Positions 37,097-46,664 of a DNA stretch of 64,000 nucleotides are shown piece by piece. The stretch comes from Sphingobacterium yanglingense. GTDB lineage: Bacteria; Bacteroidota; Bacteroidia; Sphingobacteriales; Sphingobacteriaceae. Under the pieces are notes generated by a model. That model saw nothing but the letters and a program-made list of their open reading frames with translations, did no database searches and was not told where the DNA came from. Made by a program: the position numbers and the translations under genes. How positions within the stretch are numbered: the stretch's first letter is position 1; the number at the start of each line of letters is the position of its first letter. The stretch is taken from positions 186,001 to 250,000 of the forward strand of contig NZ_SNYV01000017.1 in NCBI RefSeq assembly GCF_004363245.1. The letters are read 5' to 3'.

Positions 37097-38536
37097 ATGA
37101 AGCTTCTGAAAAATATACTTTTAATAAGTTTAATCGTTTTTACTTCATCCTGTAAAAAATGGCTTACTGTAAACCCGGATGATCGGAGCACAGAAGATCA
37201 ACTTTTTCAATCCGTCAAAGGGTTTTATACCGCATTGAATGGTATTTATACCGATCTAACAAATAATGATTCCTATGGAGCTGCCTGGACAATGACCATC
37301 ACTGAAATTTTGGCTCAAAGGTATAATGTCCATCAAGAACATACTTTGTTTGCTATTGCAAACTATGCTTTTCAGCAAGAAACTGTAAAATCTAGCATGG
37401 AAAACATTTGGGGTAAAGCCTACTTTCAAATCTCAAGCACAAATAACATCCTTGAACAGATTGAAAAAAGAAAAACTCTTTTTACGACCAATACGGATTA
37501 TGCACTAATAAAAGGTGAGGCTTTAGCTTTACGTGCTATGCTCCATTTTGATCTACTGCGTCTTTTTGGTCCTATGCCTACATCGGGGAGCCAACTAGAA
37601 GCCATCCCCTACTACACTGAAAACAACAGAAAGGCAGCTCCTATGTTGTCATTTGATAAAGTCATTGAAAACATAGTTACAGATTTGAATTCCGCGGTGG
37701 AGTTACTGAAAGAAGATCCAATAATTACGGAAGGGCCCCTATACAGCGAAAGCCAACTTGGGGGAGACTTACAGAGACGTTATAGAACACTCCGATTAAA
37801 CTACTTTGCCACATTAGGATTGCTCGCGCGGGTACAACTGTATGCTGGAGACAAACAGCAGGCTTATGCCTGCGCCACTACTGTAATAAATCAAGGAGCA
37901 AAATGGTTCCCTTTTATTAAAACGAGCAATATCATGGGGTCCAGCAAGAATCCGGACAGAATATTCTCCACCGAGATACTATTCTCTCTTCAAGCACCAC
38001 AGAGACAGCAGGCGCATCTAGCCTATTTTACACCAGAACTTGACGCCAAGAATATACTTGCTCCGCTCCCCAAAAGGTTGGAAAATGTATTTGAAAAAAA
38101 TCAAAATGATTTTCGCTACACTCCAATCTGGATTTCTAAAGATGGTAGTGAAGACGCACGAGTATTTGCGAAGTATAAAAACGTAGAAGACTCTAGGTTA
38201 AACTTTAACAATCGGATACCGATAATCCGATTGAGTGAGATGTATTATATCGTAGCCGAAAGTCATAAAGATCCAAACGAAGGTCTTAAATTTCTCAATA
38301 CAATCCGCAACGCCAGAGGACTTGTTTCACTAAGTGGTTTAAATAACGAACAAAAGCAATTAGAAATAGAAAAAGAATACACCAAAGAATTTTACGGCGA
38401 AGGCCAGCTTTTCTTCTTCTTTAAACGAATAGGAAAAACCACTATACCGGATGGTAAAAGTGTAAATAACATAAGTATGTCTGCAAGCAAATATGTTATT
38501 CCTCTTCCCGAAAGCGAAACCAGGTACCGTAATTAA
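37097..38536 (+). CDS. SusD/RagB-family outer-membrane lipoprotein
   Basis: The 479-residue protein has a lipoprotein signal (LLISLIVFTSSCKKWLTVNP). SusD features are DDRSTEDQLFQSVKGFYTAL, LIKGEALALRAMLHFDLLRL, FGPMP, RIPIIRLSEMYYIVAES and, near the end, KEFYGEGQLFFFFKRIGKTT. It lies 12 bp after SusC and forms the substrate lid. Confidence 0.93.
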   Translation: MKLLKNILLISLIVFTSSCKKWLTVNPDDRSTEDQLFQSVKGFYTALNGIYTDLTNNDSYGAAWTMTITEILAQRYNVHQEHTLFAIANYAFQQETVKSSMENIWGKAYFQISSTNNILEQIEKRKTLFTTNTDYALIKGEALALRAMLHFDLLRLFGPMPTSGSQLEAIPYYTENNRKAAPMLSFDKVIENIVTDLNSAVELLKEDPIITEGPLYSESQLGGDLQRRYRTLRLNYFATLGLLARVQLYAGDKQQAYACATTVINQGAKWFPFIKTSNIMGSSKNPDRIFSTEILFSLQAPQRQQAHLAYFTPELDAKNILAPLPKRLENVFEKNQNDFRYTPIWISKDGSEDARVFAKYKNVEDSRLNFNNRIPIIRLSEMYYIVAESHKDPNEGLKFLNTIRNARGLVSLSGLNNEQKQLEIEKEYTKEFYGEGQLFFFFKRIGKTTIPDGKSVNNISMSASKYVIPLPESETRYRN

Positions 38537-38547
38537 CAACAATAACA

Positions 38548-39315
38548 ATGAAAAAGATTAAAACATATATAGGTCTTATTTTTGGAATTTCTATACTATG
38601 CATTAGCTGTCAAAAGGACATCCCAGTCTTCTCGAGTGCCTCTACTGTTTATTTTGAAATGTTCAGTCCAAAACTTGGTCTCGCCGAACTTATAGACACC
38701 ACTCAAATTACTTTTGCATTTGCTCAGGAAAACGTAAAAGACAGCACAATCCAACTGAGAACGAAAATATCAGGCTTATCATCTACGGATATAAGATATA
38801 TTACAGCTCGAGTAGACAAGCAAAAAAGTACAGCGCAAGAAGGAATAGATTTCGAACCCTTACTAGAAAAATACCTTATTGAACCTGGAAAAGTGGAAAT
38901 TAACATTCCTGTAATCCTTCGTAGAACCCAAACACTCCAACAGAAGGATCTTTTTCTTGTCATCAAACTTGAAGAAAATGAATTCTTCTCGCTAAACATG
39001 TGGAATTCTACAAATAACGCAAAGGAAGACGTAAGCTATACACAACACTGCATCGCATTCAATGATATCATTAGTGAGCCCCCTACCTGGAATACCAAAT
39101 ACTACTACTGGGGGCAGTTTTCCCGAAAGAAGCTAAATCTTATGAGCGAATTAACAGGATTCGGGCTAGCCAAGTTAACGGGCTATCTAAGTGTGGCGCA
39201 GATGCGTTACGTTGGGACAGTGACAAAAGAACACCTAGATATGATGACTGCTAAAGACACTCCAATATTAGATGAGGATAATTCACTGATGGTCATGGGA
39301 CACTACATAAATTAA
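38548..39315 (+). CDS. DUF4843-type lipoprotein of a SusCD operon
   Basis: The 255-residue lipoprotein (signal IFGISILCISCQKD) has the STVYFEM start and a Calx-beta-like fold pattern (TARVDKQKSTAQEGIDFEP, EINIPVILRRT), as in DUF4843 proteins that accompany particular SusCD operons. Function is not known; it is probably surface-exposed and helps bind the substrate. It lies 11 bp after SusD and 10 bp before the PKD-like gene. Confidence 0.8.
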   Translation: MKKIKTYIGLIFGISILCISCQKDIPVFSSASTVYFEMFSPKLGLAELIDTTQITFAFAQENVKDSTIQLRTKISGLSSTDIRYITARVDKQKSTAQEGIDFEPLLEKYLIEPGKVEINIPVILRRTQTLQQKDLFLVIKLEENEFFSLNMWNSTNNAKEDVSYTQHCIAFNDIISEPPTWNTKYYYWGQFSRKKLNLMSELTGFGLAKLTGYLSVAQMRYVGTVTKEHLDMMTAKDTPILDEDNSLMVMGHYIN

Positions 39316-39325
39316 GACACAGGAA

Positions 39326-40834
39326 ATGAAAAAAATAAGCATAATTATATTAGGCATATCCTGCCTGGTTAGCCTAATCCTTTCTTGTAGTAAGGATATT
39401 GGAAACTACAACTACATCACACTGAATAACATACAAATCAGCGACATGGCTACTTCTTACGAGGCCGAATACCTGATGGATACCTTAAAAATATCTCCCA
39501 GGATATCTTTTTCTAAAGAGGAGTTGGATGCTAAAGGCCTCAGTTATGAGTGGAGTGCTATCCCCAAAGCCTCAGGTATAGGCTCTGAAAAAAAGATATT
39601 AGGTCTTGAAAAAGATCTTGTATATCGCGTAGAACTTTTACCAGCGACCTATGACATCTATTTCAAAGTCAAGAATATGACAAATAACACCATCTATGAA
39701 CAAAAGGCCGAAATAAAAGTCAATACGGCAACCTATGAAGGCTGGATGGTACTGACCGAACAAAATGGTAAAGGTAAACTAGGGATGGTTTCATTAAAAG
39801 GTAACGGAAGCACTTATACATTAATCCAAAATGTATTGGAAAAGACTGAAGTAAGAGAGATAGACGCACCTCGTAGTATTCAATATTGCAACAGTATGGG
39901 AGCTTGGGAGAATATTATGATTATTGGAGCACAGTCCGCCCATAGAGTTAATCCAGCTTTTTTCACTTGGAGTCCAGATCAAGATTTCAAATACGAAATG
40001 CTAGATAATACCCCCGACAACAATCCTGCGAAAATAGTAACAGTCGACTTTTTTAGTGAATTTCTCATTACTAACAAAGGAAATCTATACTTTAAAGATC
40101 CTATAGACGAGGATATCTTTACTGCTCCTAAAAATAGAGATGACCAAGGAAAAGCATTTAGAGCTGCGCCTTTTGTGGCCTACGGCTCAAACACCTATTC
40201 AGTAAATGCAGTAGTTTTTGATACAGATGCCAAACGTTTTTTAAAATTAGGGAATAAAGCAACTAGGTGCTCAACCATACCAGATGGATCACTTTTCTCT
40301 TACACCACCAACAAAGAGCTTTTACACCTAAGCAACAGCGCATTCAATAATGCCGACAACTTTGCTATCATGAGGGACAATGACAATCAACATTACCTGT
40401 ATCGTTTTAATATAGGTAACTCAAACATTTCGCAGACCTATTATGACAAAATTTACAGCAGCGAAATACAAGGAGCGACGCATTTTGCCGTGCATCCCAC
40501 GCTAGGCTACATCTTCTTTGCTAAGGGGGGAGCAATCTACGAATATGATATGAACCTGCGCATGGCTAAGAAAATGGCAGACTATGGAAATAAAAAAGTG
40601 ACTTTATTAAAATTTAACACCTTTACATCGACTGGTAAATACTATAAGCCAGCGTACAAGGAGTTAGACCAACAACTTATCGTTGGGATCAATGCTCCAT
40701 CACAAAGCCAAGAGGCATCTGCCTCTTTACTACTATATGAGGTTCCTACTATCAATAGAGACCTCATTTTAAAAAATCAGTATGATGGCTTCCCTAAAAT
40801 AATAGATGTAACATATAGAGAGAGATGGAATTAA
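39326..40834 (+). CDS. PKD-like-family surface lipoprotein
   Basis: The 502-residue lipoprotein has the signal ISCLVSLILSCSKDIGNYNY, an N-terminal PKD-like segment (KGLSYEWSAIP, YDIYFKVKNMTNNTIYEQ) and a C-terminal beta-propeller-like part with repeated YxF/Y motifs (GWMVLTEQNGKGKLGMVSLK, HPTLGYIFFAKGGAIYEYD). This type occurs with DUF4843 and SusCD genes in Bacteroidota. The substrate is unknown. The next thioredoxin gene starts at or near its stop codon. Confidence 0.8.
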   Translation: MKKISIIILGISCLVSLILSCSKDIGNYNYITLNNIQISDMATSYEAEYLMDTLKISPRISFSKEELDAKGLSYEWSAIPKASGIGSEKKILGLEKDLVYRVELLPATYDIYFKVKNMTNNTIYEQKAEIKVNTATYEGWMVLTEQNGKGKLGMVSLKGNGSTYTLIQNVLEKTEVREIDAPRSIQYCNSMGAWENIMIIGAQSAHRVNPAFFTWSPDQDFKYEMLDNTPDNNPAKIVTVDFFSEFLITNKGNLYFKDPIDEDIFTAPKNRDDQGKAFRAAPFVAYGSNTYSVNAVVFDTDAKRFLKLGNKATRCSTIPDGSLFSYTTNKELLHLSNSAFNNADNFAIMRDNDNQHYLYRFNIGNSNISQTYYDKIYSSEIQGATHFAVHPTLGYIFFAKGGAIYEYDMNLRMAKKMADYGNKKVTLLKFNTFTSTGKYYKPAYKELDQQLIVGINAPSQSQEASASLLLYEVPTINRDLILKNQYDGFPKIIDVTYRERWN

Positions 40835-40848
40835 TAATACAAAAAAAA

Positions 40849-41961
40849 ATGATAAAGCTTCTAATAACGTTGCTAACATTAGTAGGAACAAATTATGCAT
40901 TATGCTCCAAATCATTTGCCCAAACTTCGCAAGCCTTTGTTTTCAAAGGGAAGCTTCAAAATGTCTCTAATGACATGTTATACCTCATTCGATTTAGAGA
41001 TGGAACACAAATATTAACCGATTCTACACAGGTACGAAATGGAGAATTTAAGCTAACAGGTCGTTGTGAAAGCCCGGAATATGTACTCTTTAAACTCGGT
41101 AAAGGGTCTAGTCGATATTTTTTTATAGAACCGGGAGAATTTATTCTTACTGAAAGTAGCGTCAATATATCTAAGGGAGAAATAACAGGCTCTAAAAGCG
41201 ATAGTCTTTATCAATATTTGACTACAGAACAAGAAAAAAACAGACACGCAGATGAAGCCGAGACCAAGATCTTTAATGAAGCATATGTCAAAGATTCTAA
41301 AACTAGCCAACCTGTCTTGGATAAATTGTTACAATTTAGAAACAAGCAAAAAGCCGACTTTAAAAAGGTCCTATTTGAACATGCGGATAATGCAGCAGCA
41401 CAGTTTATATACGCCACTCACTATGGTGAAGAGGGGGATCTAAAAGAAATAGAGAATTTCATTAGCGCTGCCAAGGGCTCTAACAGTACATATCTTCAAA
41501 CTCTTCAAGACCGAGTAGATTTCTATCAGGGAATCGCAGTAGGAGCAGAAGCGCCAGATTTTACTTTACCCGATATCAATGGCAGCCCCCAACAATTGAG
41601 CAAGTACAGAGGGCAATATGTTCTCCTTGACTTCTGGGCAAGTTGGTGCACACCATGCAGAATGGAAAATCCAAATGTAGTTAAAGCTTACGAGCGGTTC
41701 AAAGACAAGGGGTTTACAGTTATCGCAGTATCCTTAGATAATAAGATAGAAGCTTGGAAAAAAGCCATAGAAATGGATGGGTTGCCGTGGCATCATTGGG
41801 GAGATCTAATAGGATGGCAATCACCAGTGGTACAAAAATACAATGTAAAAGGAGTTCCATTCTCCTTATTGATCGACCCTAACGGTATCATCCTCGCAAA
41901 AGATCTAAAAGGTGAAAACCTTCATATTAAACTTGAAGAAGAACTGATAAAAAGAAAGTAA
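40849..41961 (+). CDS. TlpA-type thioredoxin with N-terminal DUF4369 domain
   Basis: I choose ATG 40849 (MIKLLITLLTLVGTNYALCS, a good signal peptide) over ATG 40825, which overlaps the upstream gene. The 370-residue periplasmic protein has a DUF4369-like part (FKGKLQNVSNDMLYLIRF) and a C-terminal thioredoxin fold with CxxC in FWASWCTPCRMENP and the cis-Pro site GVPFSLLIDPNG. It probably reduces or exchanges disulfides in exported partners. Its stop overlaps the next ATG by one base. Confidence 0.9.
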   Translation: MIKLLITLLTLVGTNYALCSKSFAQTSQAFVFKGKLQNVSNDMLYLIRFRDGTQILTDSTQVRNGEFKLTGRCESPEYVLFKLGKGSSRYFFIEPGEFILTESSVNISKGEITGSKSDSLYQYLTTEQEKNRHADEAETKIFNEAYVKDSKTSQPVLDKLLQFRNKQKADFKKVLFEHADNAAAQFIYATHYGEEGDLKEIENFISAAKGSNSTYLQTLQDRVDFYQGIAVGAEAPDFTLPDINGSPQQLSKYRGQYVLLDFWASWCTPCRMENPNVVKAYERFKDKGFTVIAVSLDNKIEAWKKAIEMDGLPWHHWGDLIGWQSPVVQKYNVKGVPFSLLIDPNGIILAKDLKGENLHIKLEEELIKRK

Positions 41962-43046
41962 TGCACAAATCATTAGTACTGTTATCTCTAATCCTTATTA
42001 GTATAACAATCAAGGCACAAGAAAAAATATCGTTCTCTATAAAGGGGAGTGTAGTCAACGGAGACAATAGCACCGTCACCCTTAGCTACAACGAAATTGG
42101 AAAATACGAGATCATAGACTCTAGCATAGTGCGACACGGAGGATTTGAAATAAGAGGTAAGCTTGCCGAAGCACAAACGCTTAACCTCAAAATAGGCGCA
42201 CTTAGTCATCCGGTATTTATCGGCTCGGACACCGAAAAAATCGATATAAATATTGACCTCGATCGGAAACAATGGCATATAGAAGATGATGAGAACATGC
42301 TCCTATCACAAATGACCCACAAACCTGGTGCGGCATTTCGACAATGGACGCATGCCTTGGGGCAAAAAGAACAGGCTATATTACAAAATGACGCCCGTAC
42401 AGTAGAAAACTGGGAAACACAGGCAGAGCTTGCGAAAGAGAGAGTAAAAAATGATCTGAAAGAAAACAGCTCATTTTTTAACTCTCTTACCGGTATATCT
42501 GTATTCTATGGTTTTTACAAATACCTACCTTTAGCAGACAAGGGAGAGCTCTTGAATCAATTTTCGGCAGAGCTTCATTCCAGCACCTACTACAAAAATA
42601 TGTTTACCGACTACCAAAGGCGTATACGTCTAGCACCGGGCAGAGAGGCTCCTCTCTTTTCATTGGTAGACACTACAGGACACACACACAACCTTACCGA
42701 TTACAGAGGTCGATATGTACTTCTCGACTTCGGTGCATCTTGGTGCTATTGGTGTAAAAAAGAAGAGCCATTTGTTTTAAAAGCACATCAACAGCATCAA
42801 GGAAAACTAACAGTAATTAACATCTCTATGGATACAAAAAAAGATCTTTGGATTAAAGACCTTCAGCAACAACAATATCCATGGATCAGTATTAGTGATT
42901 TACAAGGTTGGAATAGCCCAACCGCAACTGATTACTATGTACAAGGTGTACCGAGGATCATATTAATAGATCCCCAAGGTAAAATAATTGCGGACAATCT
43001 CCGAGGAGAAGCAATGTTAAAGACAATAGAAGACTTGCTACAGTAA
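41961..43046 (+). CDS. Second TlpA-type thioredoxin of the operon
   Basis: The 361-residue exported protein has a DUF4369-like N-terminus (FSIKGSVVNGDNSTVTLSYN) and a thioredoxin domain with the unusual active site ASWCYWCKKEEP (CYWC) and cis-Pro region GVPRIILIDPQG. The two aromatic active-site neighbours differ from CTPC in its partner and may change redox potential. It is the last gene of the operon before a strong terminator. Confidence 0.9.
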   Translation: MHKSLVLLSLILISITIKAQEKISFSIKGSVVNGDNSTVTLSYNEIGKYEIIDSSIVRHGGFEIRGKLAEAQTLNLKIGALSHPVFIGSDTEKIDINIDLDRKQWHIEDDENMLLSQMTHKPGAAFRQWTHALGQKEQAILQNDARTVENWETQAELAKERVKNDLKENSSFFNSLTGISVFYGFYKYLPLADKGELLNQFSAELHSSTYYKNMFTDYQRRIRLAPGREAPLFSLVDTTGHTHNLTDYRGRYVLLDFGASWCYWCKKEEPFVLKAHQQHQGKLTVINISMDTKKDLWIKDLQQQQYPWISISDLQGWNSPTATDYYVQGVPRIILIDPQGKIIADNLRGEAMLKTIEDLLQ

Positions 43047-43065
43047 CTCATTTTTCCATATATTT

Positions 43066-43098
43066 AGGTTGCCCACATCATAATGGGCAACCTTTTTT
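43066..43098 (+). terminator. Terminator of the sigma/FecR/SusCD/TlpA operon
   Basis: AGGTTGCCCA (43066-43075) and TGGGCAACCT (43084-43093) form a perfect 10-bp stem with an 8-base loop, followed by a T run. Confidence 0.9.
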
Positions 43099-43146
43099 AT
43101 ACTCCACTAAATTGCTTGCTCCTATTTTATTTTTTAATTTTAACCC

Positions 43147-43605
43147 ATGCGCGCAGTAATACAACGGGTGACACAGGCTTCATGCACTGTAGATGGAAAG
43201 ATAACGGGGAAAATAGAAAATGGTCTATTAGTATTGATAGGTATTGAAGAGGAGGACGGACAGCAGGATATCGAATGGTTATCCCAGAAGCTAGTCAACC
43301 TGCGGATCTTCAGTGACGAGCAAGGACTGATGAATAAATCCATACAGGATATCGATGGAAACATTCTATTCATTTCTCAATTTACCCTCTTTGCACAGAC
43401 AAAAAAAGGAAACCGTCCATCGTTTATACGAGCAGCAAAACCGGGTAAAGCAGAACCCATGTATCTAGAAATGGCCAAACACCTTTCTTTATTACTAAAC
43501 AAAGAGGTGCAACTGGGAATATTTGGTGCCGATATGAAAATCGATCTCCTTAACGATGGTCCCGTCACCATCATGATGAATACCAAAGACAAGGATAATT
43601 ATTAA
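43147..43605 (+). CDS. dtd: D-aminoacyl-tRNA deacylase
   Basis: The 152-residue protein removes D-amino acids from mischarged tRNA. The two signature motifs are present, ILFISQFTLFAQT and LNDGPVTIMMNT (Gly-cis-Pro). Start MRAVIQRVTQASC is the family's usual start. Confidence 0.95.
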   Translation: MRAVIQRVTQASCTVDGKITGKIENGLLVLIGIEEEDGQQDIEWLSQKLVNLRIFSDEQGLMNKSIQDIDGNILFISQFTLFAQTKKGNRPSFIRAAKPGKAEPMYLEMAKHLSLLLNKEVQLGIFGADMKIDLLNDGPVTIMMNTKDKDNY

Positions 43606-43711
43606 AGAATAAGATGTCAGATTTGAAATATGAGACATCAGTACAAAAAATTACGATCATCTCTATACGCACATCTCAATACTCATATCTCAATACTAAA
43701 ATCTAAAAACA
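43606..43711. repeat. Imperfect dyad with direct repeats in the dtd-mazG gap
   Basis: Left arm GATGTCAGATTTGAAATATG and right arm with ATCTCAATACT occurring twice are approximately inverse complements. It resembles the element in the trpG-trpC gap in design (purine-rich arm, then pyrimidine-rich arm) but not in sequence. Confidence 0.3.
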
Positions 43712-44038
43712 ATGACAATCAAAGAAGCACAGGAAATAGTAGATAAGTGGATTACTACCACTGGCGTACGTTATTTTAATGAACTGACAAATACTGCCAT
43801 GCTTATGGAAGAAGTCGGTGAAGTGGCACGCATTATGGCGAGACAATATGGCGAACAATCTTTCAAAAAATCAGATAAAGAGGTCAACCTAGCCGACGAG
43901 ATGGCAGATGTACTTTTTGTACTGATATGCTTGGCCAATCAAACAGGAATAGATCTAACGGAAGCTTTAGAAAAAAATCTAGACAAAAAGAACATGCGGG
44001 ATGCCGAGCGCCATAAAAACAATGAAAAGTTAAAGTAG
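43712..44038 (+). CDS. MazG-like nucleotide pyrophosphohydrolase
   Basis: The 108-residue protein has the all-alpha NTP pyrophosphatase motifs EEVGEVARIMARQYGE and DEMADVLFVLICLA, the acidic residues that bind magnesium. It is short, like single-domain MazG-like proteins, and probably removes non-canonical NTPs. It follows dtd in the same direction after a 106-bp gap. Confidence 0.88.
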   Translation: MTIKEAQEIVDKWITTTGVRYFNELTNTAMLMEEVGEVARIMARQYGEQSFKKSDKEVNLADEMADVLFVLICLANQTGIDLTEALEKNLDKKNMRDAERHKNNEKLK

Positions 44039-44048
44039 ATCAACTAAT

Positions 44049-44807
44049 CTACTTTAACTCAATCTCTGCATATAAAGGCAAATGATCCGATGGATAAGAA
44101 GCGTTGATGACTTCATACTTCTTCCATTTAAACTTAGTCGGATTAGAAATCAGAATATAATCGATTTCTTCCTTTGCCCCAACATTTGGAAAAGTTGGTT
44201 TATTACTTTTTGTGTTCCGTACAAAATACTTTTCTAAAGCCTGAATAGCTTTAGAATCTGACGAAGCATTCAGATCTCCCACCAAGAATAATGGATTAGT
44301 ATAATTTACAGCTAGATCATTAATAAACTGGGTTTGTGCAATTCTATTCTCCTCTTTAAGATCTAAATGTGTATTGGCTAAGGAGATTTTCTTTCCATTT
44401 GCCAACACGATATCCACGATGGCCACCGAACGGTTTTCACTCTTCACAGGCATTGGTAAATCAAAACGACGTTGATCCTCTATTTTATGCTTTGTCAATA
44501 TAAGTACTCCATATTCTCCTTTTTCCAAATCAATTCCTTTAGAAAAAAAATAGTTTGTATTAGTCAGCTCGGCCAATCGCTTAGCTTGGTCGATGTTTCC
44601 TGAACGCGACACATTGACATCGACTTCCTGAATCCCGATTACATCCGCATCAGCTTGCTTAATAACCTCTGCAATAGCCTCTAAATCAATAACACCTGGC
44701 TTTGAAGGTGGATTAGCATGATGAATATTGTAAGTTAAAATTTTCACCGTCTGAGCTTGCAGAAAAAAGACAGTAAGTAGGAATAGAAGGGTAACTAAAT
44801 AGCGCAT
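44049..44807 (-). CDS. Secreted endonuclease/exonuclease/phosphatase-family hydrolase
   Basis: The 252-residue protein has a signal peptide (YLVTLLFLLTVFFLQAQ). It has the EEP motifs in order: ILTYNIHHANPP, GIQEVDVN, ANTHLDLKEE, LVGDLNASSDS, EIDYILIS and SYPSDHLPLYAEIE. The catalytic Asp/His/Asn set is complete. Its substrate (nucleic acid, phosphoinositide or sphingolipid-like) cannot be told; it acts outside the cytoplasm. Confidence 0.88.
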   Translation of the reverse strand: MRYLVTLLFLLTVFFLQAQTVKILTYNIHHANPPSKPGVIDLEAIAEVIKQADADVIGIQEVDVNVSRSGNIDQAKRLAELTNTNYFFSKGIDLEKGEYGVLILTKHKIEDQRRFDLPMPVKSENRSVAIVDIVLANGKKISLANTHLDLKEENRIAQTQFINDLAVNYTNPLFLVGDLNASSDSKAIQALEKYFVRNTKSNKPTFPNVGAKEEIDYILISNPTKFKWKKYEVINASYPSDHLPLYAEIELK

Positions 44808-44968
44808 AATTCGATAATTTATGTGAATATAGTTATCTTTAGTTGGAAAGACTAAACTAATTTCAAACCGAAGAGCTAAGCAATAACCAACATATTAGAT
44901 TAATCGCATCAACAAGAAATAGGTATAAGAAATATTAAAAACAACACAAATAAACAAACCCATACATT

Positions 44969-46663
44969 ATGATCAAACATCTTTGGCTATTTGTAGTCGT
45001 TTCCTACACCATGGTAGGTTGCAGTACGCCACAGCGCACTCATAATCAAGATACACAAACTTTCAAAAACGGAGCTGTAGTTACAGCCCATCCCCTGGCC
45101 TCAGCTGTAGGGGTAGAGATATTACAAAAGGGAGGTAACGCAATAGATGCTGCTATTGCAGTCCAATTTACACTAGCTGTAGTGTACCCCAATGCAGGAA
45201 ACATAGGAGGAGGAGGCTTTATGGTATACCGTGACAAAAATGGAGAAGTAGCAGCGTTAGATTTCCGCGAAAAAGCACCTGCTAATGCTAGCAGAGACAT
45301 GTATCTAGACAAAGACAATAACCCTATAGTAGATCTGAGCCTATATGGTCAACTGGCAGCTGGTGTCCCTGGATCAGTGGCAGGAATGGACGAGGCCTAC
45401 AAAAAACAGGGTAGCTTACCCTGGAAAGAACTGTTAGCTCCAGCAATACGCCTAGCAAAGGAAGGATTCCCTATTACGGCTCAACAAGCGGGCGAATTCA
45501 ATCGCTACAAAGAAAGGTTCCAACGGCACAACCAACAAGGAGCCGCCATCATCAAAGAGACGGAATGGAAAGAAGGTGACCTATTTGTTCAAGTACAGCT
45601 AGCGGAGACCATAGAACGTATTGCCCAACACGGTCGTGACGGCTTTTACAAAGGTCCAACTGCCGACTATATCGTAGCTGAGATGAAACGAGGAAATGGT
45701 ATCATCTCTTACAACGATCTCGAGGATTACCAAGCTATTTGGCGTACTCCTATAGTAGGTTATTATAAAAATAACAAAATCATCTCGATGCCTCCTCCAT
45801 CAAGCGGCGGGATAGCCTTACTAGCGTTGTTACAATCCGTAGAGAATTATCCTTTAAAACAGTGGGGATTCCAATCCGATAGCACAGTGCGTGCTATTGT
45901 TGAAGCGGAACGCAGAGTCTACGCAGACCGTGCGACCCATTTGGGAGACCCCGACTACTATAAAGTCCCTGTAGCTGAGCTTACGGATGCAACTTTCAAT
46001 AAAAATAGAATGGCTAGAGTTTCATTAGCCAAAGCAACAGATAGCGAACAGATTAAAGCAAGTATATTCCCGGGATATGAATCCGAAGAAACAACCCATT
46101 TCAGCATCGTTGACAAAGATGGAAATGCTGTTTCTCTTACTACCACGATAAACGGATCATATGGATCTTGTGTATGGGTCGACGGTGCAGGTTTTTTATT
46201 AAACAATGAGATGGATGACTTCTCCGTAAAACCAGGTTCGCCAAATATGTATGGCCTATTAGGGGGGAAAGCAAATGCCATAGAACCAGGCAAACGTATG
46301 CTCTCGGCTATGACTCCCACCATTGTAGAAAAAGATGGAAAGCTAAGGATGGTGGTAGGTACTCCCGGGGGATCGACCATCATCACTTCGGTATTGCAGA
46401 CTATCCTGAATGTACTAGAGTTCGATATGACCGCGCAGGAATCGGTAAGTGCGGCACGTTTTCACCACCAATGGAAACCGGATTATATCGACGTTGAGGA
46501 ACAAGCAATTGACACAAAAACCCGTGCTAGCTTAGAACAAGATGGATACAAAATCAATAAACGCGGTGCGATAGGACGCGTAGAGAATATTGTAGTACTG
46601 CCTAATGGGCATCTACAAACAGGAGCAGATCCTAGAGGCGATGATAAGGCTATGGGCTATTAA
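44969..46663 (+). CDS. ggt: Gamma-glutamyltransferase
   Basis: The 564-residue enzyme is made as one chain and should cleave itself before the catalytic Thr in EETTHFSIVDKDGNAVSLT. Other motifs are ALDFREKAPA, MPPPSSGGIALLALLQ and MVVGTPGGSTIITSVLQ. A lipoprotein signal (VVVSYTMVGCSTPQRT) places it on a membrane in the periplasm or outer membrane. It degrades glutathione and other gamma-glutamyl compounds. Confidence 0.95.
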   Translation: MIKHLWLFVVVSYTMVGCSTPQRTHNQDTQTFKNGAVVTAHPLASAVGVEILQKGGNAIDAAIAVQFTLAVVYPNAGNIGGGGFMVYRDKNGEVAALDFREKAPANASRDMYLDKDNNPIVDLSLYGQLAAGVPGSVAGMDEAYKKQGSLPWKELLAPAIRLAKEGFPITAQQAGEFNRYKERFQRHNQQGAAIIKETEWKEGDLFVQVQLAETIERIAQHGRDGFYKGPTADYIVAEMKRGNGIISYNDLEDYQAIWRTPIVGYYKNNKIISMPPPSSGGIALLALLQSVENYPLKQWGFQSDSTVRAIVEAERRVYADRATHLGDPDYYKVPVAELTDATFNKNRMARVSLAKATDSEQIKASIFPGYESEETTHFSIVDKDGNAVSLTTTINGSYGSCVWVDGAGFLLNNEMDDFSVKPGSPNMYGLLGGKANAIEPGKRMLSAMTPTIVEKDGKLRMVVGTPGGSTIITSVLQTILNVLEFDMTAQESVSAARFHHQWKPDYIDVEEQAIDTKTRASLEQDGYKINKRGAIGRVENIVVLPNGHLQTGADPRGDDKAMGY

Positions 46664-46664
46664 T

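Noticed and set aside
40825..40848. Upstream ATG as start of the first TlpA gene
   Set aside because: It overlaps the previous gene and would place charged residues before the signal peptide; ATG 40849 gives a normal signal sequence.
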